A stretch of 64,000 nucleotides of DNA from Chrysomallon squamiferum (GCA_012295275.1 CM022674.1:16193649-16257648), one strand, 5' to 3'. Shown: positions 12,426 through 33,017, counted from the stretch's first letter. Notes: generated from the letters alone by a model not told the origin. Numbers and translations are program-made.

Positions 12426-12716
12426 GTTGTCAAGTTCGTACTCTTAGGGATTTGGTTTCTGGCAATTCTAGCGGGGATCTTACCATCTATAGAAGCCACC
12501 AACGGCAGCCTTGCAAGTGGAGACCATTGCAGATTCCTTCCGTATGAACTGGGTGACGGCTTTGCAGTGTTTTTCGTTATTCTCACGTGTTTCTCTCTGT
12601 GTATCTGTTTCATATGCACCCTGCATACCATGCTGTTGCCGTCGACGTCGTCGGTGGCAAACAACGGAGTGAATCAGATGGCACATTCGAAATACAAGGA
12701 ACTAACGTTTTCCTAA
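12426..12716 (+). pseudogene. Rhodopsin-type GPCR fragment, TM4-TM5 part (copy 1)
   Basis: Open for 96 codons (frame at 12429) with no ATG at the front. It begins KFVLLGIWFLAILAGILPSI, a transmembrane helix with a central Trp as in TM4 of class A receptors. Then come a Cys in the extracellular loop (GDHCRFLPYE) and a TM5-like hydrophobic stretch (AVFFVILTCFSLCICFI), ending in a polar loop and TAA at 12714-12716. Compared with the second copy at 44831-45222, about 310 bases upstream of KFVLLG (TM2-TM3) are deleted while the 5' flank is kept. It is therefore an internally deleted pseudogene. Receptor subfamily is unknown. Confidence 0.5.
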
Positions 12717-12799
12717 GATCTTTGTCGATTGTTAATGTGTGTGTTCACCATCTGTGCTTGCAGCAACCATCTTCTGTACATTGTAAGTAGTTTTTATTA

Positions 12800-13126
12800 T
12801 TCTATTTAAATTTTGTCTTCAATAATTCCAGCTTTGAAATGTTAGCATCTGTGTTAAATTAGAAAATAAATTATATTTATAAATATGTCCATATTTTTAC
12901 ACATTATTTATGTTTGTATGTGAATGTATGCATGTAAGTATTTTATGATTTGAATATTTTCCGTCTTATGTACATCTGATTAGACTCTGCACATAGACAA
13001 TATTCGGGAAACAAAGTGCGGTCACGATCTCACAAAATCCGTCAGATGCCGCTGAGGAAACTTAAACGTATGACACTCATTCGTCCGTACTCGGAAGACG
13101 CATGATGTTACCGTTCCGCTATCGAG

Positions 13127-13163
<37 letters not shown>

Positions 13164-13373
13164 AAATGATTCTTCACGTATCCCAGTATGTATGTATGTT
13201 TGCATGCATGTATGTATGGATGGATGGATATGTTTGCATCTCTTTCTAAATGAATGGTTATACATATTATGTGTATGTTGATGGTGAATATTATATTAGT
13301 TTATTGTTATCATTATCATCATCATCATCGTCATCGGTAATATCATCGAGCTAAATGTAGACAACAACAACAT

Positions 13374-13417
<44 letters not shown>

Positions 13418-14385
13418 ATAATAATAATAATACAAATAATAATACAAACAACAACAACAACGACGACGACAACACTATATATTAAAAGCCTACAGTAATT
13501 ACATATAAATATTTCACTTTTTCATGTTATGACTACTTTCTATGTTATGACGTCATTGTAACATATCTGCGGTATCTCACTACACAGCCACGCGTACGCG
13601 CAGCTGTCGTTATGTAGATGAGCAGTGGAGTGTGTTTACTGAACTTATTTAGTTTATTGTCAAATACAAGTAACTGAACAGTTAGACATAACAAAATAAT
13701 CAGAATAAATTAGTATTTTAACATACACCTTTGTGAGAAAGAGATAAATTGTATTACGTATGCGTCATACAAATAATAATACACCAATGCATTTGTATAT
13801 ACATAGCTATAGTTACAAGTAAATTGAATATATACATACAGAAAGAGAAAGAGACAATAACGTAATGAAATAATGTATATGTACAAACACAGAGTGTACA
13901 CAGACAGACAGTTGTACGTGGAGATAGGCAGACACACAGAAAGACAGGTAGGTAGGTAGATGGATAGAGACAGACAAACGCATATACACAGAAATACCTA
14001 TACATACACAAAAAATACACCATATATCGGAGAATACGACTATAAAATAATGAAAATATTGTATTTAGTTTATTCTAGTTTTTCTAGATTATCATATGCA
14101 GCTAATAATCACAGCACACAGCTTAATATTTCTGTAACTGGCATTTTAGCTTTATAATTAAATTAAAATACTGAAGACTGACTTCAAAATGTTTGTAATA
14201 ATTTTTTCGTGCAGTGATGTTGCTGCTGGTTTTATGTTGTTCATTTTGTTTTCAAATTTTTTGTTTATTTCTTCTTATTTTTCGTCTTCTTCATCATCAT
14301 CATCATAATCATCATCGTCGTCGTTATCATCAGTGTTATTATTATTATGATATTTCTTACCAGCACTTCTCCTATTCTTCTTCTT

Positions 14386-14472
<87 letters not shown>

Positions 14473-15300
14473 TTGCTACTACTACTGCTATCACCATCAT
14501 CATCGTCATCGTTATGCATCCTAACACAAAAATTGCACAAGTTGGATCTCGATTGTATATTTAATTTATCTTGAAGTTTGTACATGATAGACAATTATTG
14601 TAGAACATTATAGATGATAGTATCGTAATTGTAATGCAGAGAATTGGCCAAAACGTCTTTCTCTCTTGCCAGATATTCTCTCTTCTTTCTTGAACTCTCT
14701 TTCACCCCAGTCACACAGATAACATCCCCCCACGCCTGACCAATACTAGCATATCATTACTGTTCCTTAAAACAGCCTCAGTGACAGTGTTTCCCATATA
14801 TTAATGTCCGACGTCTCTCTGAGGAATTTTCCAAGTTCTTTAAGGTTAAACAAAGAGAAATAATGTTATAAAGTATAATCTACAAATATCATAACAAAAA
14901 ACCCACAAAAGAACAAAAAACAAAACAAACAAACAAACAAACAAACAAACAAAAAAAAAAAAAAAAAAAAAAAGAAAGAAAGAAAGAAAGGGAAAAAGAA
15001 AACTAAAATAGTTGTGTTTGAAGTGGATATCATTTCAGTCATTGTCATGAGCATAGCAGTCGGCTCTTTGAAGATAAATCACAGATCAGCTAGACGTATT
15101 GCTGCCTTAATCTATTATACTTATCGTGTTGGAATCCCACGTTATTAGGTATTTCTGTGACTCAAAACACTACTTACGTGTTTCATTGTCTTTAGCGTTA
15201 ATGCAACACTAAGTCTGATCAAAACATCATCATTATGTAAATGGGACAAATTTCTCATCTTTGACCTGCACGTTTGTTATTGCTGCGAGGTTATATGGAT
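12800..15300. other. Intergenic, microsatellite-rich, no gene seen
   Basis: Contains (CAA)n at 13130-13162, (ACT)n then (AAT)n at 13372-13430, a long (CTA)n at 14388-14467 and an A run at 14950-14972. The open frames here are low-complexity translations of these repeats. A 125-base unique patch at 13000-13125 is slightly more GC-rich but was not identified. Confidence 0.6.
14388..14467. repeat. (CTA)n microsatellite
   Basis: About 80 bases of CTA/ACT repeat. Confidence 0.95.
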
Positions 15301-15559
15301 TTCTATTTATACGTTTTGTTGTACGCTGACCCGGTGTCAGCAAGGCCCTTGCTACGTTTTGTACATGATGTGATGCTGTTATATAATTTGCGAAAAATTA
15401 ATTTGGATCATCATCCGCACTCGATGATGGTCATTTCTGGCACTGTCTGACTGATGTTCAACCCCATTCAAAAGCACCTTTTTATATCCTTCCATCTTGA
15501 TCCAGCATTTCAGTGACTCTGTACATTTAACTTCTCAGTGGTCTTGACTCTTTTTCCTG

Positions 15560-17560
15560 TCCTGGAGGTTTCAGTTCCTCAGCTATAAAAGAGAATCAAT
15601 AAGCTGTGATATGATGTTATAACTTCCATAATTTCATTAAACTGTTCAACTATGACAGTTGCCTAAGTGACTTTTCTTCCATCACTCTGGAAAACTTTTC
15701 TGATTGTTTGTAGAACGTCTGTATGAGTAGCAGCATTTGTCAAAGCAGCTTCCATTTAAGTAGACGTCTTTCCTTGAAATGTCTTCCTGAATAGATCACA
15801 GACATTTTTATTGTGTGGCGCTGAACAATATTTCACATCGAAATTAAATGCTGCCAGCTGAGACACCCGTCTCTGCTCCTAATTTTACGGTACTGAGATG
15901 ACTTTATGGATTGTTCTCTTGATATAGGGTGAATTTATGTCAAAGAAGATAATCTTTAAACTGTTCAGTCACAACCCAATTCAGAGCAGCAAGCTCTAAC
16001 TTCATGAAACTGCAATTATTCATGCTCTTCTCAGTGTGTCTTAACAAACGGCTTGCAGCTGCAGTCACTTTGCTTTGCCCCTTCTTCTCCTGTGACTCTA
16101 CCCGTCCAGGGCTTTGAAAAAATGCATCAGTTTCCAGAATAAACGGTTCACCGATTTGAGCTGAATATAACTTTTTTCTTTAATGTTTCGAAACCTTGTT
16201 GACAACTCTCATGCCAAGCACTGTTTAACAATGATTGATTTTTCTTATCTCGTAACCTGTTCGCCAAAGAATTCAAAGGTCTTGCAATATGTAAGCATCC
16301 TTTAACATGTCGTCTATAGTAACTGGTAAACCCGAAAAACAACATGAAGTCCTTTGCTGTCTTTGGAATTTTCCACTCAGCAACTGCTTTTATTTTGTCT
16401 GGATCTGTAGCTACCCCATCTCTAGATACCATATGTCCTCGATATTTCATTTCTTTCATAAGTAAACAGAATTTGGTTGGTTTCAGTTTGAACCCATGCT
16501 GTTTTAATATTATAATACCTGTGTTTGTCTCTGTATGTCCAAATCAAATAAATTTACAGAAAGTACAGGAACATCTAAAATGTCAGCTCTCTGAAGTAAT
16601 GTTTCAGGAGAGTTTGAAATGTGGCTGGTGCTGTTGGTAAACCAAAAGGTATTTGACTGTATCAAAACAAACTCATTGGAGTCGTGAAAACTGTGTTGTC
16701 CTTGTCTTTATCCTGAACTGCAACCTGGTTGTATCCATTGGCCATATCCAATAGAGTGGTTTTCAGCAGCCTGTGTGTAGTCCATACACAAACGAATTGT
16801 GCTGTCCATTTTTCTCACTATAAGAACAGGAGATGCATATGGGCTTTGGCTAGGTCGAATTACATTTTGTTTTATATATTTCTTGATGCGCCCTTGAACT
16901 TCCTGATACTCAATGGATGAAATTCTTCAGTATGTGTGTGCGTATGTGATTTCTTACTGTGTCAGAAAAGCCCAAATCAAGGCCATCTTTAGCAAATACA
17001 TCAGATTATTCAGACTGAATCTAAGACACTTTTCGTCTATTAGACTGTCTGTAGACTAGTTCTCCAGCTCTGATGTTGAGGCCTGTTAGTCAATTTCCTT
17101 AAGACATCCTTACCAAGGTCTTCAGCAAACACTTCTCCACATTCGCTAATAACATTCATCCTTAATATACATGCTACTTGTTCCCTCCGTAGACGTGGGG
17201 TTCGTTTTTGTGTCTGTTCACAGCAAAGATTCCTCTATCAGGAACTAAACTGCCTTGTTCTTCGATGTTCAAGTTAATATATTCATTGAAGGAAATATCC
17301 TGTCCGCTGGCAGCCTTAAGCGAGAGCCATCCTTGTTTTGTAAGGAGTTCAGTATACACAGTGGAGCAACGTTATTGTGTAAGAAATCCTCGTTTACTAC
17401 TGACCCAGTATTTAACAAAATCAACTTGCACACCTACGACGAGCAGTTGAACTATAGGACAGTCAGAAACAGTTCTGCTAAATTTTCTCCTGGAAACAGT
17501 ATGAGGCTGCGTTTTTTCTGTACACTCTAGACAATAACAGAATCATCTCAGTGATTCATC
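15560..17560 (-). mobile_element. Degenerate Ty3/gypsy LTR retrotransposon pol
   Basis: Read on the minus strand, pol domains appear in normal order. At 17359-17174 is a retropepsin-flank type segment (SLKAASGQDISFNEY, VPDRGIFAV). Around 16720-16590 is the reverse transcriptase block FTTPMSLF.YSQIPFGLPTA. At 16459-16148 is the RT-to-RNase H part (KYRGHMVSRDG, FGFTSYYRRHVKG). Near 16140-15830 are RNase H remains (FILETDAFF) ending in VSQLAAFNFDVKYCSAPHNK. Many stops and frame changes show an old dead copy. No LTRs or integrase were recognised. Confidence 0.7.
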
Positions 17561-17889
17561 TTCCTTCTGTGATCGTCCAAAAAAAATTCTGAAATTAATG
17601 CACTGATGATCTAACTTTAAACATCTTTTGCAAAATCTGGTAAACCACTTCTGGGTTTTCTTGGTCTTATTGTGATCTCAACCTAATTTCTTTTTTCGCT
17701 TTCAGCTTCAAAGTGAGCTGATATAAAACTCGTCTGCTCCTTTTCTGTAAGTATTGTTTTGAAGTTTTAAAAGGGATCCAGGTTACAATTTGTTGATTGT
17801 AAGTAATTTTTCATTTTGTTTAATAATCTGAGCGTATGTTCTACACAGATCTTCTTTATTATCTCTGTTCTTCTTTAAATTCGATTTGA

Positions 17890-17896
<7 letters not shown>

Positions 17897-17935
<39 letters not shown>

Positions 17936-17945
17936 TATTATTTAT
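17897..17945. repeat. (ATT)n microsatellite upstream of decarboxylase gene
   Basis: ATT tract only ~20 bases upstream of the decarboxylase ATG, so it lies in the promoter or 5' UTR. Confidence 0.85.
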
Positions 17946-17965
17946 TATTTCAAAGCTCGATAACA

Positions 17966-24941
<6,976 letters not shown>

Positions 24942-26182
24942 TAATGGCTGCTGTTCGGTAAGCGTAGCATTTATTTACTTTATGTATTGAATTTAAAGAA
25001 GGAAAATATAGATTTCAGATGGAAACTTATTTTATTTTTTAATCTGTACGCTTTCATTTTCAGTTATTTTATTTTGTTGCATTTACTTACTGTAATTTTT
25101 ATCATTAAAAACAAGGAACTGTTTAATGTTTCGTTCAGGAAAAAAAGAATTCAATCCATAAGTGTTAACAGCGTTTTAATATAATCTTAAAGTTAGTGAG
25201 ACACACTGAAAGTGACTAAGCTGCTGATTAACAGCAACAGTTTTATGTGCATCTTTCCATAGACAGAAAAGCACAAACCACAACCTTTTATAAACACACT
25301 GATTAGTATTAATGCAGTCATTCAGCGAAACAGAACTCAAAGCTACCTCACGTTTTTGGTTCATTTATTAAAATATTATTTTCTATAACTAATTGTTTGA
25401 ACATAGTTAATTAATAATTACATATTCTGTTATAAGTGACATTTGCCAATTTTTTGTTTGTTTTTGTTTTAAAGCAAACTCTGGGGTTCACTGATAGTAT
25501 GAAAATAAGGTCAGGAGGGTTAAATGCCCCAGTGTTAATAATACTAATAAAAGATTATTATAAAAGTAAATACTGGGGTGATAGTAGGTGTTTCAGGGTC
25601 TCTGTTGTGGTGTTTAGACATGAAACAGCCATGGATCACATTTAAATAATAAACAATAAACTGTAGACAGTTTCAAACATTATTATTTTGCTTTTCGAAA
25701 ACAACTAAACTAAAGGTATCAAATGTGTGTGTTTTATTTTTTGTTTTGTTTCTCTCTGAAAATCACTTTATGTACCTTGATTGAATTCGGTCAGTACACT
25801 TTTCCAGTTACAGCATTTTGTTGTTAATGCTTGTTTTAAAGAAATTAATTGGATAAATGAAAAAAAAAAAAATACAAGGAAAAAAAGTCTTTAGTAATTA
25901 TTTTGGGCATAATCTATCTAGAATGGGAAAAAGCATTTTCTAATTAACATTTTATATATTTTTTTTTCAATTTAGTATTTGTTGGGTATAGAAATTTACA
26001 CTACCTTTTAATGTTAAGTTCAGAAAATAGTTAAATTGTGGTATAATAAGAAATTGTTTTAAAACAAAACAATTCGCTAAATATTATTTATTGTTGATTA
26101 ATAATCAAGAATCTACATTATGTTAATATAAATGCATATAAAGAAATTATTTCATTTATTTATTTAAAATTATCGATTGGCT

Positions 26183-26224
<42 letters not shown>

Positions 26225-26247
26225 GCATTACTCTTGTGTGTGTGTTG

Positions 26248-26280
<33 letters not shown>

Positions 26281-26380
26281 AATAATAATGTGACCAATAG
26301 ACTTTGACCAAACCATCTCTGTAAATTATGACACATTTCTTTAACATATTTTACATGACTTTTACATTGTAATATAATTA
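24942..26380. other. 3' flank of decarboxylase gene, no further gene seen
   Basis: AT-rich. AATAAA at 25648-25653 and 25655-25660 would be possible polyadenylation signals ~700 bases after the last coding exon. (AAT)n at 26185-26222 and (GT)n at 26236-26273 follow. Confidence 0.45.
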
Positions 26381-26389
26381 TTTGAGCAT

Positions 26390-26580
26390 TATGTTAAGAT
26401 GTAATCCTTTGTGAATCCTAGTGACTCATTCACCCCATAATGTAGTCCTTTGTGTATCCTACTGACCCATACACCCTTTTCAATTTAGTTCTTACCATAT
26501 CCTACATGCCTACTATACCTCTGTAATTTACCCTCTACAACCTTGTAATATAAACCTGTCTACAGTAAAGTCAAGGCATA
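26390..26580. repeat. Degenerate ~40-bp repeat (CCTACTGACCCATACACC type)
   Basis: Four or so imperfect units built around 'TTTGTGTATCCTACTGACC'. The same unit recurs at 45283-45740, 3' of the second GPCR copy. Confidence 0.55.
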
Positions 26581-26859
26581 ACTCATCTACTTGTGAGTAT
26601 AAATTTGAAACACCCATATGAAATATGAAACAAAAAAAAGAAATCTGTTTTATTGTATTTTTCGTTGCAGCAGACGAAACAAATCCTTCCGCACCAGAAA
26701 GAAAATAAACAAAAATATCTTAACTGCAGATTACAGCCCTGCAGGTAAAACAGTTCACTGACGCCATACCTACTCTTGTTATCATAAACAAAATAATATT
26801 ATTCATTATCTTTAGTAAAACATATATTAAATATGCATTTTTATGACAAATATTGAGAG

Positions 26860-26965
26860 TATAGAATATTATAGTATAGTATACTATAGTATAGTATAGT
26901 ACAGTATAGTAGTATAATATGGTATAGTATAGTATAGTACTATATATAGTATTGTATATCATAGT
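26860..26965. repeat. (TATAG)n-type repeat
   Basis: Irregular AGTATAGTAT pentamer-type repeat, about 100 bases. The open frame across it on the minus strand is an artefact of the repeat. Confidence 0.8.
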
Positions 26966-27085
26966 ATTTATCTTTAACAATAAGTCTCAAAATACAGGGT
27001 CCTCCTATGCTATAGTTAACCCTGGGAAAGTTTCCAGTATTCTTGTGTGTTAAGATGTCCCTAACCTAAAACATCAAAACGGTTG

Positions 27086-27088
<3 letters not shown>

Positions 27089-27126
<38 letters not shown>
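27089..27126. repeat. A homopolymer, 38 bases
   Basis: Uninterrupted A run, possibly a retroposon tail, but no element was recognised 5' of it. Confidence 0.85.
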
Positions 27127-27129
<3 letters not shown>

Positions 27130-27289
27130 TAAAAAGAAAATTAGAGTCAAACAGCGTTTTTAAAAAAAAAAAAAAATAATCCGAGAATCACAAATCGCTT
27201 TTGTTTTAGTAGCAGTATCTGTTGAAGATGAATTTCAAGAAGCTGAACTTGATGGTGTGTTGGAAATGAAACTGTGAAATGTAGGTTTC

Positions 27290-27800
27290 CTGTTCAGGAG
27301 TATTTACTGTAGAAATGAGATCTGTGAAATGTTGGTGTTGTGCTGGAAGTTTTTGCTGTAGAAGCTTAACTCTGAAATACTGGTGAAGTCTTGGAAGTGT
27401 TTGCTGTAGAAGTAGATCTACGAAATCTTAGTGTTGTGTTGGGAGTGTTTGCTGTAGAAGTAGATCTATGTAATGTTAGTGTTTGCTGTAGAAGCTGAAA
27501 ACCGAAATACTGGTGAAGTGTTGGAAGTGTTTGCTGTAGAAGCTGAAAACCGAAATACTGGTGAAGTGTTGGAAGTGTTTACTGAAGAAGCAGAACTGTG
27601 GAATCTTTGTGTTGCGTTGGAAGTATTTCCTGCAGAAGCTGAACTCTGAAACACTGGTGAAGTGTTGGAAGTATTTCCTGCAGAAGCTGAACTCTGAAAC
27701 ACTGGTGAAGTGTTGGAAATATTTACTGCAGAAGCTGAACTCTGAAAATACTGGTGAATTGTTGGAAGTGTTTACTGAAGAAGTAGAACTGTGAAATGGT
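27290..27800 (-). repeat. 48-bp minisatellite, possibly coding (16-residue units)
   Basis: About ten imperfect units; the clearest pair starts at 27485 and 27533, exactly 48 bases apart. On the minus strand the units read NTSNTSPVFRFSAST-like Ser/Thr/Asn-rich repeats with N-glycosylation-type NTS triplets, open from 27702 to 27466. A second minus-strand frame (27901-27466) is open too, which suggests one frame change inside the array. The plus strand carries TGA codons. It could be an exon of a gene continuing into the gap at 27980. No family is recognised. Confidence 0.5.
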
Positions 27801-27979
27801 TGTTGAATGCTGGCTGTTCTGTTAACTGAAGTGTGCATTTGAATATTTCTGGTAGGAGTAGATGCGTATAAAATAGGTACTGAAGTGCTCGACGAAGACA
27901 ATTCTGGGCTTTGTCTTCACAGAATATTCAAGAAGAAACACTGGGTAACTCTGTGAAGTGTCAAAGATTACAAAATTGA

Positions 27980-28179
27980 NNNNNNNNNNNNNNNNNNNNN
28001 NNNNNNNNNNNNNNNNNNNNNNNNNNNNNNNNNNNNNNNNNNNNNNNNNNNNNNNNNNNNNNNNNNNNNNNNNNNNNNNNNNNNNNNNNNNNNNNNNNNN
28101 NNNNNNNNNNNNNNNNNNNNNNNNNNNNNNNNNNNNNNNNNNNNNNNNNNNNNNNNNNNNNNNNNNNNNNNNNNNNNNN
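27980..28179. other. Assembly gap (200 N)
   Basis: Exactly 200 N, a default scaffold gap length, so the true size is unknown. Confidence 0.99.
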
Positions 28180-29298
28180 TTGTTGCTACTTTTCAGTTAC
28201 GTATGTGAGAGATAGATTATTTTTTTAATAAATTGTTCTGTGGTACTAAATTTTTATTATTTTTATAATTTTAGATATATAATGTAATATAGTCTATTTC
28301 TTACTGTTATTGCCATACAAAAGAAAATATGTGCATTTTTCTTTTATTAATTAAAAGATACATTCATATAATGTTTACATTTCGCTAAATTATCATTAGA
28401 AAATACTAACAAAATGTCAAAAGCAAATGTAAATCTTCATTGATCTAATAGTTTTTACATATAGCTTTAATAATTACAAAATAGTGAATAATAAAGTAAA
28501 TGTCAGTTTTAAGTAGGAACATTTAATAATTGTGAAATAGTGAATAAATAAAATAAATGTGATTTTAAATCAGAAACATTTTTGGTTAATGTTTACATTT
28601 ATCTGTTTGACACTGAACTGTAAGTGTGGATTTAAACTGATTTAATTTGAGTTAAATTTTAATACTGTCTTTATTTTATTTGTCAATAAGTTGTATCAAA
28701 CAAGATTTTGTTTTTATTTGTTTTTAATTTAATTAATTTATTTATTTATTTATTTATTATTATTATTATTCTTTTGGTGATTAGTTATTTTTATTAAAAA
28801 CAATTTTTAGTAATATATTTGACTTATACTGAATGATTGTCTTGTATAAATATGATTGTTTCCTTCAGGAAATTATTTTCTATTAACAATGATTTATTTT
28901 TATTGTGTTTATTATAATTATAATTATTATTATTATTATTATTATTGTTATTATTACAGCTTTATAATTGTTTATTTTTAATTTACTTGTTTGTTTTTCA
29001 GTGATGCAAAACAGAAAGTATTGTCTAATTTGCTAACCTTTGCTGGTTATGTCACTATTACATAAACTTTATGAAATGTGTCAGTTTATGTACTGTCTTT
29101 CATACACTGATACATTTTTTGTTTTGATATATATATATATATATATTGTTTATAATACTTGGTTATTGTATTCAATTAATAATTTCCATACATTTATTTT
29201 ATCTTCATACACTGTATAAGAAGAAAAATATTTATTATTATATTTTTTTTTTTCATATATTTTTATATATTGTTTTTATTTTTTTATTTTTTTATTTA

Positions 29299-29358
<60 letters not shown>

Positions 29359-30519
29359 AGCTTTATAATGATTTACTTTTAATTTACTTGTTTGTTTTTC
29401 AGTGATGGAAAACAGAAAGTATTGTCTAATGTGCTAACCTTTGCTGCTTATGCCACTGTTACATAAACTGTATGAAATGTGTCAGTTTATGTATTGTTTT
29501 TAATACACTGATACATTTTTTTCGGGGGGGATATATATATTGTTTATAATACTTTTATTTTATCTTCATACACTGGATAAGAGTGAGAAAGTCTTTTCTC
29601 TTTTTTCAAAAAAATATATTTATATATTCATTTGTTTATTTATATTATTATCATTATTATTAATTGGGAATATATTTATTTATTTTTACTTCTATGTATT
29701 TAATCATTAGAAGATGCTTATTGAATTTGAATAGCCAATACTTGTATATATTTTTAATTACACTGATTCTTTTTTTCTTATTTAATTTGCATGATAGAAT
29801 GTTTTTACTATCTTTATTTTGTGTATCAACTAACTTTAGTTCAATCTACAACTTACATTTTTTATTAATTAACTGTTTCTTTAATTAATGGATGAAAATG
29901 GACAAATGGTGATGGTCTATCACTTGTTACACATCCCATTTGTTGCGTACCTAGTAGTTACAGCTAAAGACTAATTAAGTCAATTCCAGTAATATTAGTG
30001 TAATAGTTACAGTGCTTTTCATTTGAATTTGTTACTGAATACAATGATAATAAAGAATAAAAAATAAAATCTTTATATACAGTAATAATAATAATAATAG
30101 AAAGAAGGAAAGAAAAAATCTTAGGAAAATATCTTCTAGTACAGAAAAGTAAAAATCCTTATTTTTATATAGTTAATATATATATATATATATATATATG
30201 TGTGTTACATATTTTGTTTGTTCTGTATATATAGTTGGACCTTTCATTGCTGCTGACTCGCTTATGAGATTGTTTTATGATAAAGTGCCACAACAAGTTT
30301 TCTCTAGAATTTTTACAATGATAATGAGAATGACATTGATAACGACATCATTTTCATAAACTGTAGGATTACCATACAGAGAAGAAGGTATTACAGATAT
30401 ATAATAACAAAATTAAAATGCACATGCGTGGATATTTAACATGGATGAAATAACTCTCATATATAGTTCTTATTAAAACACAGCTTTTTTAATACAAATA
30501 TATTTTTTACTGTTAAACA

Positions 30520-31290
30520 AATTATTATACGAAATTATGTTTGGATGTGTATATCTGGTATATCTGTTCTTGCATTTAATAATATAAGATCATTACATTC
30601 AAATATATAGTGATACTCATCTCCAATTTTGTTAACATTACAAATATGACATTTTCTGTTTCTAGTTAATATCAGACCATCGTCCGGTTTCAATAGGAAA
30701 TTTAGCGATCGCGGTTCCAAATTTACATAAGACATTAGCATTCTTTTGAGGCAGAAAAGTAAGACAGTTTTGTAATTTCAGTTCATTTATAATTTTTGTT
30801 TATAATTAATACCTTTTGGAGACGTTTTAACTTGTTTTCTCCATAATTGTTGATATTGATCATGTAATATTTTGGATATCGTTTCACGTAATTATTTAAC
30901 CTTATCAAAGATGTGATATGTTAAACATCAATCATCTAAAATATTTTTTTACAAATTTGTTCCAAAAAGAATCGATAGCATGTATTAAATAATATAGTTG
31001 TGTGGAAATCTTGTTTTGGGTTTTGCAAATTAGGTTCCTTGAAAAGGTTATCATTCTTACTTTTATAGAAATACAAAGGGATACCGTCCTAGATCACCAT
31101 AGATCATAAAACCAGGGAGACGTTTATTAACATTTAGTAAATACTTACAAACATTTTACAGTCTTTCTATTAGTTGTATATTTGTAAAACCCCATATTTC
31201 ACAACCATACAATAAATCAAATATTCAGTGGATCAAGATATTATTCTGACGACTTTTAGCTATTAGGCTAAACATAGCTGAATTGGTGTT
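30520..31290 (-). mobile_element. LINE 3' remnant, copy B
   Basis: The minus-strand open stretch at 30741-30535 contains RKCHICNVNKIGDEYHYIFE followed by C, a C-X2-C-H-C zinc-binding pattern found after the reverse transcriptase in many LINE ORF2 proteins. The endonuclease and ORF1-like parts seen in copy A are deleted here. Confidence 0.55.
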
Positions 31291-32495
31291 GACTGATAAA
31301 ATGCTGCAGATGAACATTTAAGGTCATTTGACGTTTGTGTATTTTGACATCTTCAGTATGATCTCTTCTTGATCAGCTTGGCTACTGATTACCTTTAATT
31401 TCTCTCCACTTATATTTTCACTCTTATTTGTTTTCTCTTTTTACCTTTTCTCATTTCGAGGTTGCATACTCACGTATCTTTAGTAATAATTTACACTGAT
31501 AAAATGGATAAAATCCCTTTAATACTAATAAACATTATATATTTTCACAGAGAGATAAGAGACACGACTTTCATTTCCACAAGATGCTTTTGTTTCCACT
31601 TTCAGGAACAGGAAATCAGATTAACAAAATACTTGGGCTGATTGGATGTGCAAGTCACGTGATAGTGCGGTTGTATTAAGCTGTTGTTTTTATTGGGATT
31701 AGCGACGTGGGAAATAACTAACGTTCCAGTATCACCAGTAATTTAACTGCTTTGTTTAAACTTTGCTGTTTTTTTGTTTTGACTTCTGGTAAATCGTAAT
31801 AGGGATCAATTGCTTAATTATTTCCTAAGCTGATTGTGCAACAGCTGCAAAGATGAATCCATTATTGTATACCAGATAGAGAACATCTGTTAACCAGTTA
31901 ATTCGACCATGACCTTTCTTTGTTTGTGTAACAAAAGTGAGAGTATCCATAAAAGTAAACCTTGATTTTATTATTTTGAATACTAAATGAGAAATATAAT
32001 AATTGTTATTAATGTGTGTGTGTGTGTGTGTGTGTCTGTTTGTGTTTGTGTGTGTGACCAAAATAACTTAGTTAAATCAGTAAATACTAAATTTGAATGT
32101 TGTTGAAATATATTAATTTAGAGTTTAATGTTTCACTACTATCTGTTAGAGTTTTGTATTATTTCAATATAATGGTAATTATTAATACGGAGTGTATTGT
32201 AATGCTGTTGATAATTATCCTAATAAATGTTTTATAAAATGTAATTACTTTTTGTTCTTTATTAGATGAGCTATATTTCTTGTATTCAAGAAAAACACAC
32301 TACAGTGGAATAATGCATTGTACGAGTTCTTGTGACTCCTCTGACATCCACTAGTGACATAGTGTTTGTAAGGGAGACAGCAGTCTGCTCTTTAATATGT
32401 AACCTTCAGAATTATATAAGCTAAGTGTGACGGAGAAAGAAGTATCCTGTTTAATATGTAATAGATGTTAGATTTTTCTTAAAACTTGTGTAAGC

Positions 32496-32760
32496 TATGG
32501 TGAGGTGTTGCTTTGGGGAACCTTGGCACCTGTGTCTGCTAAAGTTCCAACCAGTCGCGACTCCATCTGAGACATCTATGTTAAAAGACCCGCTATGTGG
32601 TCTTTCCTAGGTAATAAAAGCAGAGATCGTGTTTTGTTTGGGGCAGTCAGTTTTTACACCGTACAGAACAGACGTGTGGCTAACCCTCAGATGGACAGTT
32701 ACATATATCCAGCTGACTCAGATAACTATAAATTTTTAAGACTCTGTTTGAGGAACTGAA
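32496..32760 (+). pseudogene. Unidentified exon-like segment, copy B (broken)
   Basis: Counterpart of 6415-6673. It keeps SRDRVLFGAVSFYT and NRRVANPQMDSY but has a TGA in the first half. Family not recognised. Confidence 0.3.
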
Positions 32761-33017
32761 AGGTAGTTTGATGTGGTTTCTAACAAATATCATTTAACTA
32801 TAGATAGTTAGAAGTAGTATAATCATCAAAGTAAACTATAGTTATTATTTCTAAAACAGCGGGTGAGAATAGCGGGACATCTGATCATCTTGCTAAGTAG
32901 TAGGTTATTTTCATATACTTGCATATTCAAATACATCTTCGGGTGTCCTATTTTACCTTGAGGGATAAACATATTTAATATCCCCCGTATGTTTACTGAT
33001 GTGGTGAGAGTCATTTT

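Noticed and set aside
12422-12686. Minus-strand open frames over the GPCR fragment
   Set aside because: The plus strand has receptor-like helices and a paralogue with the same frame; the minus frames show nothing recognisable.
13000-13125. Possible tRNA-derived (SINE-like) sequence on the minus strand
   Set aside because: An A-box-like TAGCGGAACGG is present, but the B-box match is poor, the spacing is too long and no cloverleaf can be drawn.
14214-14594. Open frames rich in Thr, Ser or Leu
   Set aside because: Translations of the CTA repeat in three frames; also 22037-22303 and 50296-50619.
26720-26980. Tyr/Ile-rich open frame on the minus strand
   Set aside because: Explained by the TATAG-type repeat.
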